Shown one piece after another: positions 15,624-23,463 of a stretch of 37,274 nucleotides of DNA. The notes below the pieces were generated by a model. It searched no databases. It saw nothing but the letters and a program-made list of their open reading frames with translations, and was not told the DNA's origin. The translations under genes and the position numbers were made by a program. The stretch spans positions 214 through 37,487 of the forward strand of contig NZ_AOMC01000107.1 of the NCBI RefSeq assembly GCF_000336695.1, read 5' to 3'. How positions within the stretch are numbered: the stretch's first letter is position 1; the number at the start of each line of letters is the position of its first letter. This DNA comes from Halococcus morrhuae DSM 1307. Its GTDB lineage: Archaea; Halobacteriota; Halobacteria; Halobacteriales; Halococcaceae.

Positions 15624-16815
15624 GGCTTCCTGTTTCCGCGACGTGGTTTGCAGCGACCGGCTGAAAGGCGGTCGCCGTAGGGACCACAGTCTCCGCAGGC
15701 ATTGATTCGGCATTGCCCATGCCTATTTTCGTGAGGCCGCGCTGAAGGACGTTCCACGCGGCGTTCTCGTCTCTGTCGGCGGTGAAGCCACACGCCGGAC
15801 ACGAGTGTTCGCGCACCCACAACGGCTTGTCCGTCTTCGCGCCACATCGGGCGCACTCTTTCGTGGTTCCGTGGGGCCGGACCTCTGCGAAGTATGTGCC
15901 TTCGCGTTCGCACTTGTACGCCAGCATCCGCCGGAACGTTCCCCACGCTGCCGATGCCCGGTTCCGACTGTTGCCGTCGAGTTCCATCAGTCCCTTCGCG
16001 TTGAGGTCTTCGACCGCCACGAGGTCGTACTCACGAGCGTAGTAGTTCGACAACTTGTGGAGGAAATCCCGGCGCTTTCGCTTGAGGTCGGCGTGACGGC
16101 GAGCGACCTTTCGCCGCTGTTTCTCCCAGTTGTTCGACCCGTGGTCGCGGCGCGAAAGGACACGTTGTTCGTGTTCCAGCCGCTCGCGTTCGTGCGAGAG
16201 GTCGAGCGACCCGACCGCCGTACCGTCCGTGTCGTGGGCGAACTTCAGGATGCCCATATCGATACCGACGATGTTCTCGGGTTTCTCTGGTTTTGCGGGT
16301 GGTTCGTTGGGTGTTTCGACCGACAGAACGGCGTACCACTTCCCAGTGGGTTCGCGTTTGACCGTGACGGTTTTCACGGTTGCGTCGGTCGGGAGGTCGC
16401 GGTGTGCGACCACGGGGATGCTGCCAATCTTCGAGAGGTACAGTTCGTCGCGGTCGCTCTTTTTGTCGAGCTTGAAACCGGACTGGCTGTACGTGAACGA
16501 GTGGTAGTATCCCGCACCCTTCCACCGAAGGTGGCCGACGCGGTGGCCGTTCTCTTTGAGGCCTTTCAGCGTTGAGAGGTTGTCGTACAGACGTTGGACG
16601 ACCTTCTGAAGCACTTTGGAGTGGACCGATTTGAGGTCGGTCCACCATTCTTTGAGCTTCGGCAGGCGCTTTTGCTCTTTGTACGACGACGTGCTCTCGA
16701 CCCGATTCAGTCGGTGGAGAAAGTGGTTGTAGACCTGTCGGCAGGTGTCCAGCGTCCACGCTAACTGCTCGCGTTGGTTGGACGTGGGATTGAGCCGGAA
16801 CCTGTAGTTGAGCAT
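15589..16815 (-). CDS. tnpB: TnpB RNA-guided nuclease, intact
   Basis: A 408-residue IS200/IS605 TnpB. The family is known as RNA-guided DNA nucleases that use an RNA from the element's right end. The RuvC triad is complete: D186 in GIDMG, E269 in VAVEDLN, and D349 in ADRDENAAW. A zinc finger with C321, C324, C339 and C342 (CARCG and CPACG) sits between the last two RuvC motifs. N-terminal residues 1-180 are the helical recognition part. The frame is unbroken and of normal length, so the enzyme may be active. The DUF2080 gene lies nine bases upstream on the same transcript. No tnpA is nearby. Confidence 0.93.
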   Translation of the reverse strand: MLNYRFRLNPTSNQREQLAWTLDTCRQVYNHFLHRLNRVESTSSYKEQKRLPKLKEWWTDLKSVHSKVLQKVVQRLYDNLSTLKGLKENGHRVGHLRWKGAGYYHSFTYSQSGFKLDKKSDRDELYLSKIGSIPVVAHRDLPTDATVKTVTVKREPTGKWYAVLSVETPNEPPAKPEKPENIVGIDMGILKFAHDTDGTAVGSLDLSHERERLEHEQRVLSRRDHGSNNWEKQRRKVARRHADLKRKRRDFLHKLSNYYAREYDLVAVEDLNAKGLMELDGNSRNRASAAWGTFRRMLAYKCEREGTYFAEVRPHGTTKECARCGAKTDKPLWVREHSCPACGFTADRDENAAWNVLQRGLTKIGMGNAESMPAETVVPTATAFQPVAANHVAETGSPTLKREPSGER

Positions 16816-16824
16816 CTGTATGGT

Positions 16825-16977
16825 CTACTCGTCAGAATCGGTGTCGAGTTCGGAGGTGCGGACGACCTTGACGGTCGCTCCTATCCACGACTTCGGGAGG
16901 TAGACGTGAGCGCCGTTGCCGGTGGGCTTCACGGTTTTCTCCACGACTTCGTGACCTTCTATCTCGTGCCGGTCCAT
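16825..16977 (-). CDS. DUF2080 transposase-associated protein
   Basis: A 50-residue protein starting MDRHEIEGHEVVEKTVKP, with GNGAHVYLPKSWIG in the middle. This is the haloarchaeal DUF2080 family, typically encoded just upstream of tnpB in IS1341-type elements. The central V-Y-L-P-K-S-W segment resembles the strand of AbrB/SpoVT-like DNA-binding folds, so a small repressor or element-binding protein is plausible, though the function is unproven. ATG 16977 is about 30 bases from TATA-like ttatttg (minus strand, 17003-17009), giving a leaderless mRNA. It ends nine bases before tnpB. Confidence 0.82.
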   Translation of the reverse strand: MDRHEIEGHEVVEKTVKPTGNGAHVYLPKSWIGATVKVVRTSELDTDSDE

Positions 16978-16981
16978 CGCC

Positions 16982-17009
16982 TGTATCTACGTAGTAGATA
17001 CAAATAAGA
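16982..17009 (-). promoter_or_regulatory. Promoter and palindromic operator of the tnpB element
   Basis: TGTATCTAC (16982-16990) and GTAGATACA (16994-17002) form a perfect 9-bp inverted repeat with spacer GTA. It lies between the TATA-like ttatttg (minus strand, 17003-17009) and the DUF2080 start at 16977, covering the expected transcription start region. A protein bound here would repress the element. DUF2080 itself is the obvious candidate. Confidence 0.6.
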
Positions 17010-17068
17010 CTATCGCTCGTGGTCCGGCCAGCCGACGCGCCGAAACCACGGACGGTCAGATGATGACG

Positions 17069-17126
17069 GCGTTGACGAGACGCGAAGCGTCTCGTTCGCG
17101 CACAAGAGCGAAGCTCTTGTCAACGC
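17069..17126. repeat. Branched palindrome with two GAA-loop hairpins
   Basis: CGAGACGC (17076-17083) and GCGTCTCG (17087-17094) flank GAA; ACAAGAGC (17102-17109) and GCTCTTGT (17113-17120) flank another GAA. Outer arms GCGTTGAC (17069-17076) and GTCAACGC (17119-17126) close both into a three-way-junction shape. It lies inside the element's left-end region upstream of the DUF2080 promoter and codes for nothing recognisable. Confidence 0.6.
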
Positions 17127-17170
17127 TGTATCCCCTCCCTACTCGCAGGCCTCTCCGCACCGCCCGGCGT

Positions 17171-17198
17171 GCTCCTTGAGGGAGGAGCCTTAGCGCCT
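17171..17198 (-). repeat. Left-end hairpin of the tnpB element
   Basis: GCTCCT (17171-17176) and AGGAGC (17183-17188) form a hairpin. On the minus strand AGGCGCTAA immediately precedes it, as in the element at 32806 where AGGCGCTAA precedes a hairpin by two bases. TTCA lies on the outer side in both cases and may be the target sequence. Confidence 0.5.
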
Positions 17199-17206
17199 GA
17201 ATTTAG

Positions 17207-17296
17207 GTAAGCAACCGCGCACAAAGCAGACTCCATGTCCAGATCCGTTCTGGGGTACCGGTACGAAACTGCCAGAGACCGGCCGTTCGAAGCTGC
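17207..17296 (-). pseudogene. Fragment copied from GT39-type glycosyltransferase gene
   Basis: Ninety bases match 2974-3063 of the glycosyltransferase gene without gaps and with about eight substitutions. The minus strand still reads QLRTAGLWQFRTGTPE followed by IWTWSLL and ARLLT, against residues near 118-147 of the intact protein. Similarity stops abruptly on both sides; the left edge lies within about ten bases of the mobile element's left end. A remnant of a former paralogue or of a recombination event is likely. The rest of the gap, 17297-17514, shows no recognisable gene. Confidence 0.65.
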
Positions 17297-17514
17297 AGAG
17301 TGACGGACTGCCAGCCCGAAAAGAACGTATCGTTGATCATCGGCAGATGCTGGGCCGAGGCCGATTCTGGCCTCCGAGTCCGAAACGGATCGATTCGATC
17401 GAAACAGTACCGTCTTATAGAGTGTAATCGTACCACGAGAGGAACGCTCTGAAGGCCCTTGATACGCACAACAGATAGGTCACACAACTCTCGTGGACGG
17501 ACGGTGAACCGTGG

Positions 17515-18129
17515 ATGGGTTCGATGAGCTCCGTCGACCCGCGCTGTCCGGAATGCGGCGAGCCCATCGGTATGACATCGGCCTTCTGTATGTACTGTTC
17601 GGCCGATCTGACCGATTACTCCGAGGACACGATCCTTGGCACTGACGAGCAGCGCGGCGACACGCAGCGATCGTCACCGTCGCACGCATCCACACCGGTC
17701 GAAAACACCACCACTGGTGAAAAACCACTACTCGATCCCGACGGAGCAGGGAGCACGTTCCTGACCGCCGTAGTGGGCCTCGTCGGTGGGTTCGTTGTTG
17801 GCGTCCTGCTGTTGCTCTTCGTCACCGGAATGCTGTCGGCCGCGCTCGGCGTTGCCACCGGCTTCCTCGTGTGGCTCGGCACGACGATCTACTTTGCCCG
17901 ACGGCGGACCGTCCAGGAGGCCGTCTCGAAAGCCGCCTATGGGATCGCGCTTGCCCTCCTGCTGTATGCGCTGATCCCGTTCAGTTCGACGTGGGAAGCG
18001 AACAGTCTGAGCACTCGTCTGACCGACTTCGTCGGTTTGCTCGTCATCCTGGCCATCCCCGTCGCCATCGTCGCTGGTGTTGGACGCCTCGCCGGCCGTT
18101 ACGTGCCGGCAGACGACACCCAATCGTAG
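17515..18129 (+). CDS. Zinc-ribbon membrane protein, function unknown
   Basis: A 204-residue protein. Residues 10-31 hold a short zinc ribbon (CPECGEPIG and CMYCSADL, two C-x-x-C pairs). A polar linker of about 50 residues follows. Four hydrophobic helices fill residues 80-195 (GLVGGFVVGVLLLLFVTG, then LGVATGFLVWLG, GIALALLLYALIPF and FVGLLVILAIPVAIVAGV). Zinc-ribbon plus transmembrane proteins of this kind are common in haloarchaea and have no assigned role. Two starts are possible, ATG 17515 and ATG 17524; neither has a clear TATA block. It stands alone between the mobile element and the Tat protein gene. Confidence 0.7.
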   Translation: MGSMSSVDPRCPECGEPIGMTSAFCMYCSADLTDYSEDTILGTDEQRGDTQRSSPSHASTPVENTTTGEKPLLDPDGAGSTFLTAVVGLVGGFVVGVLLLLFVTGMLSAALGVATGFLVWLGTTIYFARRRTVQEAVSKAAYGIALALLLYALIPFSSTWEANSLSTRLTDFVGLLVILAIPVAIVAGVGRLAGRYVPADDTQS

Positions 18130-18277
18130 CGACCACACCTATCTACACGACTCATCTACCGACGATTGCCGGCAAAAATCCTGCGAGCCTGGGACAGTTC
18201 GTCGATCACCGTTGCATATCCTTTCGAGAACACCAAGAACCGATCTGATGAGGGCGAGACTCGCGAAAACTGTACTG

Positions 18278-18308
18278 TGTGTATGATACACATACACAAG
18301 ACTTATTG
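18278..18308 (+). promoter_or_regulatory. Promoter and palindrome before the Tat-exported repeat protein
   Basis: TGTGTAT (18278-18284), G, ATACACA (18286-18292) is a perfect odd palindrome. TATA-like acttattg follows at 18301-18308, about 27 bases before GTG 18332. A palindrome immediately upstream of the TATA box is where an archaeal activator or repressor would bind. Confidence 0.5.
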
Positions 18309-18331
18309 CAAACCCTTCTGACTGCTTACTA

Positions 18332-19267
18332 GTGACGCAATTCACTGCATCCCGTCACGAGGTGGGGAGGGCACAGGCTTCCGATCCATCGCCCGCCGTG
18401 GATACGACACGGCGTCGGTTCCTCGCGGCGGGAGCAGCGGGGATCGCCGGACTCGGCACGCTCGGCAGCGCAAGCGCGGCCCCCGACACGCACACGCTCA
18501 CCGTCGACGGCTTCGGCCCGCCGACCACCTACTCGTTCACCGTCGGTGGCGACCTCGAAAAGAGCACGGCCGACGGCGCAACGATCGATCGTAGCGACCG
18601 GATCGTCGGTCGGAGCGCCCACGGAGCGGTCGGCGATGGGAAAGACGCCTACACGTTCACCGGGGAGCTCTCCTCGTTCGATTTCGATGGTTTGGGCGAG
18701 ATCAACGTCCTGCTCGATGGCGAGCCAGCACACGTCGGGAACCGCCCCGATCACACGCTCGTCATCGAGGGGTTCGGCACGACCACTCCCTACTCGTTCG
18801 TCATCGGGAAGGGGACCGCCAGCCAGAGTGACGCCTGCGATGCAAGCGTCAACGACAGCGACCAGACCACCGACTTCGGCACTGGCGGTGCGGTCCGGTC
18901 CGGAACGGACGCATACGTCTACGACGGCTTCCTCCAGTCGTTCGACTTCGATCGACCCGGCGAGATCAACGTCACCATCGATGGGGAGGCCGCCCACGTC
19001 GGCCGGCGTCCCGATCGAACGCTGACGATCGCCGGCGATGGCGAGTACACTCCCTACGAGTTCTCGGTCAGCGGTTCGATCCGGGGAATAATCGAAATCG
19101 ACGAGGAACGGGCCATCGTCGACAGCCCCACCGTCTCCGGTGCCGTGAGCGGCGACGGACGCGACACGTACACCTACGACGGCGACCTGACCGAGCTCAC
19201 GTACCCCGACGACTGCTCGCCCGTGATACACAGCAATGACGAGGTCGTCACCAGCACCGACTACTGA
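18332..19267 (+). CDS. Tat-exported protein with three tandem repeats
   Basis: A 311-residue secreted protein. A twin-arginine signal (TTRRRFLAAGAAGIAGLG, near residues 25-42) ends at an Ala-rich cleavage region (SASAA). The rest is three repeats of about 83 residues starting HTLTVDGFG, HTLVIEGFG and RTLTIAGDG. Each repeat carries a TYSFTVGG-like strand, a G-x-D-x-Y-T/V-F/Y-x-G strand, and the first two end with DGE-AHVG-RPD. The pattern suggests all-beta domains; haloarchaea have many such domains of unknown function. No lipobox is seen, so it may be released. GTG 18332 is chosen for its TATA spacing; GTG 18399, directly before the Tat motif, is an alternative. Confidence 0.75.
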   Translation: MTQFTASRHEVGRAQASDPSPAVDTTRRRFLAAGAAGIAGLGTLGSASAAPDTHTLTVDGFGPPTTYSFTVGGDLEKSTADGATIDRSDRIVGRSAHGAVGDGKDAYTFTGELSSFDFDGLGEINVLLDGEPAHVGNRPDHTLVIEGFGTTTPYSFVIGKGTASQSDACDASVNDSDQTTDFGTGGAVRSGTDAYVYDGFLQSFDFDRPGEINVTIDGEAAHVGRRPDRTLTIAGDGEYTPYEFSVSGSIRGIIEIDEERAIVDSPTVSGAVSGDGRDTYTYDGDLTELTYPDDCSPVIHSNDEVVTSTDY

Positions 19268-19361
19268 GAACGATACCGATCGTCCTCGACTGCCCGAATG
19301 CTACGTTCGTACTCTTTTCTGTGGTTTCCAGGTGAATCGGTTGGATGGCTGCGACCACCGT

Positions 19362-20831
19362 TCAGTCCGTCGCGGGGTCGGCTCGTTCGGTACTCGCATT
19401 ACTCTCACTCTCCCCGCGTGGCAGCTTGAAGACGACCACGAGCGCGACGAGCCCGATGACAGCCGAAACGACGAACGCCGACGAGAGCCCGCTTGCCAGC
19501 GCAGCGGCCGCCCCCGCCGGCGGCGTGTTCGTCTCGAAGAGCACGCGTTGGAGATCGCCGAGCGTCGACACGCCGGGGACGGCCGCGAGCTGTCCGCGTG
19601 CGAGCGTCGTGATCACGAACCCGAGCACGGACACGCCCATCGCGCCGCCGAGTTGGCGGAAGAACTGCTGGGAGGAGGTCGCGAGCCCCATCTGCTCGGC
19701 TCCGAGATGGTTCTGGATCACGGTGAGCAACGGCGGCGTCACCGTCCCCATGCCGACGCCCATGACGAACGCGACGGCGACGATCACGACGAGCGACGTT
19801 GCGGGCGTCCAGAACGCGCCTGCGGCGAAACTCACCGCGATACAGGCCGTGCCGACGATCGAGAGCCGACGCTCGCCGATGCGTTCGGTCATACGGCCCG
19901 CGAGTACGCTCATGCCCGACCAGCCGATCGAAATCGGCACGACCGCGATCGCCGAGCTGTTCGCACCGCCGTGAACACTCTGGACGAACAGCGGGATATA
20001 CGTCAGCCCGGCGAAGACGACGAAGCTCGTGAGGAAGCCGGCCGTGATGGTGGCGAGGAAGGTCCGATCGCCGAACAGCGCCAGCGGAATGATCGGTTCG
20101 CTGGCCCGTCGTTCGGCGAAATAGAAGCCCCCAAGCGAGGCGAGGCCGATTACGACGGCGATGCCGGCGGCGAGCGGCCGGGTCGTGAGCAGTTCGAGGC
20201 CGATCAGGATCGTGCCGACGCCCACCGCGATGGCGAGTGCCCCTGCGTAGTCGATATCGCCCGTGGCCGTACCCGTCGATTCCTCAAGCGTCGTCGCGAT
20301 GAACGCGACGGCGATGATTCCGACGGGGACGTTCACGTAGAAGACCCATCGCCAGCCGAGCGTCGAGACGATCGCGTAGCCGAGCGGCGGGCCGAGCACG
20401 CTCGCAACGCCCCAGACCGAACCGCCGAGCCCGATGGCCCAGCCACGGCGCTCGGGCGGGTAGATCACGCCGAGGATCGTGTAGGGAAGCGCGAGCATCG
20501 CCCCACCGCCGATACCCTGGATCGCACGGAAGGCGACGAGTTCGGCCATGCTGCCGGCCGCCCCCGAGAGCACGCTGCCGGCGACGAAGGCGGCGATGCC
20601 GACGTAGAAGAGTTTCTTCCGACCGTAGGCGTCGGCCAGCCGGCCGAACAGCGGCATCGTCACCGCGGTGAACAGCATATACGAGGTGAACACCCACGGG
20701 TAGAGTTCGAGCCCGCCGAGCGCGGCAACGACCGTCGGCATCGCGGTCGTCACGACGGTGCCGTCGATCGCGGCGAGGAAGATCCCGACCAGCACGCCGA
20801 TAGTCACGAACCGCCGTTCTCGCTCCTCCAC
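19362..20831 (-). CDS. DHA2-family MFS multidrug exporter
   Basis: A 489-residue, about 14-helix drug:proton antiporter of the EmrB/QacA (DHA2) type. FLAAIDGTVVTTAMPTV is the family motif D1 with its conserved Asp in helix 1. GRLADAYGRKKLF is motif A, and RAIQGIGGGAMLALP with GPPLGYAIVSTLGWRWVF corresponds to motifs B and C. It would export lipophilic or cationic compounds. It stands alone, divergent from the macrodomain gene. No regulator lies beside it and no TATA block sits close to ATG 20831; gtttaag (minus strand, 20917-20923) is the nearest, implying a leader if used. Confidence 0.88.
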   Translation of the reverse strand: MEERERRFVTIGVLVGIFLAAIDGTVVTTAMPTVVAALGGLELYPWVFTSYMLFTAVTMPLFGRLADAYGRKKLFYVGIAAFVAGSVLSGAAGSMAELVAFRAIQGIGGGAMLALPYTILGVIYPPERRGWAIGLGGSVWGVASVLGPPLGYAIVSTLGWRWVFYVNVPVGIIAVAFIATTLEESTGTATGDIDYAGALAIAVGVGTILIGLELLTTRPLAAGIAVVIGLASLGGFYFAERRASEPIIPLALFGDRTFLATITAGFLTSFVVFAGLTYIPLFVQSVHGGANSSAIAVVPISIGWSGMSVLAGRMTERIGERRLSIVGTACIAVSFAAGAFWTPATSLVVIVAVAFVMGVGMGTVTPPLLTVIQNHLGAEQMGLATSSQQFFRQLGGAMGVSVLGFVITTLARGQLAAVPGVSTLGDLQRVLFETNTPPAGAAAALASGLSSAFVVSAVIGLVALVVVFKLPRGESESNASTERADPATD

Positions 20832-21013
20832 GGACTAGGCCTCCCGGGAGCTGTGGGGTCCATCCGATCGAACGCTGCGTGTTCCGTGCATGGGGATGCT
20901 ACTCGATTTGCGCCCTTAAACTCGGGCCTAGCTTCTATCTCTCCGTTGACACCGACGTCGGCCCTTGAGCGGAAGGGGTAGAGATTTTACCCGTTGGCGA
21001 TCAGACAGTGGAT

Positions 21014-21526
21014 ATGGAGTTCACCGTGATCCAGGGTGACATCGCCGCCCGGGAGGCCGATGCGCTCGTGAACGCCGCCGGCACGAGTCTGGAGATGGGA
21101 TCGGGCGTCGCGGGCGCGCTCAGACGCGGTGCGGGCGGGGAGATCAACGAGGAGGCCGTCTCACAGGGGCCGATCGATCTCGGGACTGTGGCCGTCACCG
21201 ACGCCTACGACCTCGACGCCGAGTGGGTGCTCCACGCCGCCGCGATGCCACATTACGGGGATGGACAAGCCACCGCCAAGAGCATCCGTGCGGCGACGCG
21301 AAACAGCCTCGCACGTGCCGACGATCTGGGCTGTGAGTCGCTCGTGCTGCCGGCACTGGGCTGTGGCGTCGCCGGATTCGATCTCGGGGAAGGTGTCCGA
21401 CTCATCTGTGAGGAACTCGCAGCGTACGATCCGGTATCACTGACCGACGTGCGACTCATCGGCTACAGCGACAGCGAGGTCGAAACCATCCGCGAAGTGG
21501 CGACCGATGTTCGAGACGATGAATAA
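21014..21526 (+). CDS. Macrodomain protein (ADP-ribose binding/hydrolysis)
   Basis: A 170-residue single macrodomain. DALVNAAGTSLEMGSGVA contains the Asn-Ala-Ala and Gly-rich loop that bind ADP-ribose, and LPALGCGVAGFDL is the second phosphate loop. Members remove ADP-ribose from proteins or nucleic acids, or hydrolyse O-acetyl-ADP-ribose or ADP-ribose-1-phosphate; the exact reaction cannot be told here. GTG 21008 is in frame, but gattttac at 20983-20990 places a leaderless start at ATG 21014. No ADP-ribosyltransferase is visible nearby. Confidence 0.85.
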   Translation: MEFTVIQGDIAAREADALVNAAGTSLEMGSGVAGALRRGAGGEINEEAVSQGPIDLGTVAVTDAYDLDAEWVLHAAAMPHYGDGQATAKSIRAATRNSLARADDLGCESLVLPALGCGVAGFDLGEGVRLICEELAAYDPVSLTDVRLIGYSDSEVETIREVATDVRDDE

Positions 21527-21684
21527 ATGCAGGAGTTGTACAGTTCGACACGGATCTGACCGTCGCTGATGTGGGCATCGCCATCGCTTCGTAGCGTCGC
21601 TGGCGAAAAAATCGCGTCACGGCAGGACTATCATGGACGATCGTCTCCGGTAGATTAATGCCGGCGGAGCCGACTCGATAGTGT

Positions 21685-22893
21685 ATGGCAAAAAATGACT
21701 CTAGTGGGGACCTGAAGGGAGACACGACGGGCTCCTCCCGACGGACGTTCCTGCGAACGGCCGGTGCGCTCGGCGTCGTCGGCGCGACCGGGCTCGCGGG
21801 CTGTGCCGGTGGCGGCGGTGGCAACGGCTCCGGCGGCAACGGGACGAGCGGCGGAAGCGGTGGTGGTAACGGTTCCGGGGGCAACGGCTCCGGCGGTGGT
21901 GGGGGCGGCTCCAACAACCTCGTCTGGGACGCCGGTGGCACCGGCGGGACCTACTACCCGCTCTCGAACGAGATCAAACAGGTCGTCCAGTCGAACACCG
22001 ACTTCAGCCTGCAGGTACGTTCGACGGGTGCCTCCGTCGAGAACGTCGGCAGCCTCGCCGACGGGTCGGCCGACTTCGCGCTGATCCAAAACGACATCGC
22101 CTCGTTCGCGAAAAACGGCACGGGTATCGATGCCTTCCAGGACAACGCGATCAAGAACCTGCGCGGCGTCGCCACGCTCTACCCGGAGACGATCACCGTC
22201 GTCACGCCCGGCAGCAGCGACGTCGAAAAGATCTCCGACTTGAGCGGCAAGACGATCAACACCGGCGATCTCGGCAGCGGGACGCAGGTCGACGCGAAGA
22301 CGATCCTCGAAGCAGTTGGTGTGTCCGATTTCACCGAGCAGAACACCGACTTCTCGCAGGCCGCCGAACAGATCCAGAACGGCGACATCGACGCCTCGTT
22401 CGTCGTCGGCGGCTGGCCGGTCGGCGCGATCTCGGAGCTCGCCGAGACGAGTTCGATCGGCATCGTCGCCATCGACGGCGACGAGCGCAAGCAGGTCAAA
22501 CAGGCCGCGGACTTCTTCGCCAACGACGAGATCCCCGGCGGCACCTACCAGGGTGTCAGCGACGCCAAACCCACCGTCGCCGTCCAGGCGATGATCGCCA
22601 CGACGACGCAGGTGCCCGAGGAGACGGTCCAGAACGTGACGGCCGCGATCTTCGACAACGTCTCCGATCTCACGATCAAGACGGACTCCATCAGCGCCGA
22701 CTCCGCTCAGGACGGGATGTCGATCGATCTCCACCCCGGCGCGGCGGCGTACTTCGACTCGGCGGGCGGTGGCTCCGGCAACGCGAGCGGTGGGACGACG
22801 ATGGGTGGCGGCACGACGATGGATGGCGGTACCGACGACGGGATGGGAACCGAGGCCGGAACCGCGATGGACAACGACACCACCTCGTCCTAA
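21685..22893 (+). CDS. TAXI-family TRAP solute-binding lipoprotein
   Basis: A 402-residue extracytoplasmic binding protein of the TAXI type. SRRTFLRTAGALGVVGATG is a Tat signal with a lipobox LAGC at Cys40, so it is a lipid-anchored surface protein. A Gly/Ser/Asn linker (about 41-75) precedes the binding domain, which starts WDAGGTGGTYYPLSNEI and contains GADF-like ADFALIQND. It delivers substrate to the fused permease at 23460-26198. TAXI substrates include dicarboxylates and glutamate, but ligand specificity is not readable here. After the domain comes a low-complexity Met/Thr/Gly/Asp tail of about 45 residues, unusual for the family. TATA-like gattaat at 21653-21659 drives the operon. Confidence 0.9.
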   Translation: MAKNDSSGDLKGDTTGSSRRTFLRTAGALGVVGATGLAGCAGGGGGNGSGGNGTSGGSGGGNGSGGNGSGGGGGGSNNLVWDAGGTGGTYYPLSNEIKQVVQSNTDFSLQVRSTGASVENVGSLADGSADFALIQNDIASFAKNGTGIDAFQDNAIKNLRGVATLYPETITVVTPGSSDVEKISDLSGKTINTGDLGSGTQVDAKTILEAVGVSDFTEQNTDFSQAAEQIQNGDIDASFVVGGWPVGAISELAETSSIGIVAIDGDERKQVKQAADFFANDEIPGGTYQGVSDAKPTVAVQAMIATTTQVPEETVQNVTAAIFDNVSDLTIKTDSISADSAQDGMSIDLHPGAAAYFDSAGGGSGNASGGTTMGGGTTMDGGTDDGMGTEAGTAMDNDTTSS

Positions 22894-22956
22894 CGCGGTG
22901 GCCGACCACGCGTTTCGAACCGTCCGTCGAACACCGACGACCGAACAGCATTACCG

Positions 22957-23463
22957 ATGACCGACCGACAGCGACGGACCGTTCGTCTGTTACTCGTGGT
23001 GGCAGCCATCGGGCTGGCGGTCACCGCCGTCGCCGCGGCGACGCCGGCCGGCCGCGCACTCGTCGTCGAGGACGCAAACAGCGGCGAGCAGCTGCTCACC
23101 ACACCCGTCTCGAACGGGACGCCGGTCGTCCTCAGCTACAATCACAGCGTCGAGAAGACGCCCGTCCACGACATCTACGTGGTGGACAACGACTCACTCG
23201 TGATGACGGGCATGGAGTTCCAGTCCTATGGCTGGGGGCTGCCGGCGCGCGCGAACGTCACCCGCGAGAACGGTTCGTTCACCTTCGATCCGCAGGGACG
23301 CTACGAGGAACTGTACGTGAAGCCGGGTCGGACCGCCGACCACCGGCTTCGGGTGGGCAACAACAGCTATGATCTCGTTGCACGGTCGGATGCCGAGGGC
23401 GTCCGTCTCCACCTCACCGAACGATCGGTCCTGCAGAACACACTCGACACTCTTGATTCATGA
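22957..23463 (+). CDS. DUF1850 protein of TAXI-TRAP operon
   Basis: A 168-residue protein with one N-terminal hydrophobic helix (residues 10-32) that could be a signal or anchor. The exposed part carries the DUF1850 hallmark YNHSVEKTPVHD followed by a strand-rich region. DUF1850 genes are typically found between TAXI binding proteins and fused TRAP permeases, as here. Its role is unknown, perhaps a small accessory subunit. Its stop overlaps the permease start as ATGA, indicating translational coupling. Confidence 0.85.
   Translation: MTDRQRRTVRLLLVVAAIGLAVTAVAAATPAGRALVVEDANSGEQLLTTPVSNGTPVVLSYNHSVEKTPVHDIYVVDNDSLVMTGMEFQSYGWGLPARANVTRENGSFTFDPQGRYEELYVKPGRTADHRLRVGNNSYDLVARSDAEGVRLHLTERSVLQNTLDTLDS

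Larger units (their letters stand above)
15573..17200 (-). mobile_element. tnpB-only IS200/IS605 (IS1341-type) element
   Basis: A 1.6-kb unit on the minus strand holding a DUF2080 gene and an intact tnpB but no tnpA. The right end is at 15573-15623 (hairpin plus GGAGGATGTCAC on the minus strand). The left end is at 17171-17198 (AGGCGCTAA abutting a hairpin, minus strand). Both end motifs recur in the 0.4-kb element at 32806-33220. Ends are imperfect palindromes rather than terminal inverted repeats, and no target duplication is seen, as expected for this family. Movement would need a Y1 transposase from elsewhere in the genome. Exact borders are uncertain by a few bases. Confidence 0.75.

Noticed and set aside
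19236-20981. A 581-codon plus-strand open frame
   Set aside because: It is antisense to the DHA2 exporter; its Arg/Asp/His-rich, non-hydrophobic composition is that of a shadow frame in GC-rich DNA.
21810-21912. Gly-codon repeats resembling a tandem-repeat locus
   Set aside because: They encode the Gly/Ser/Asn linker normal after the lipobox of haloarchaeal lipoproteins.
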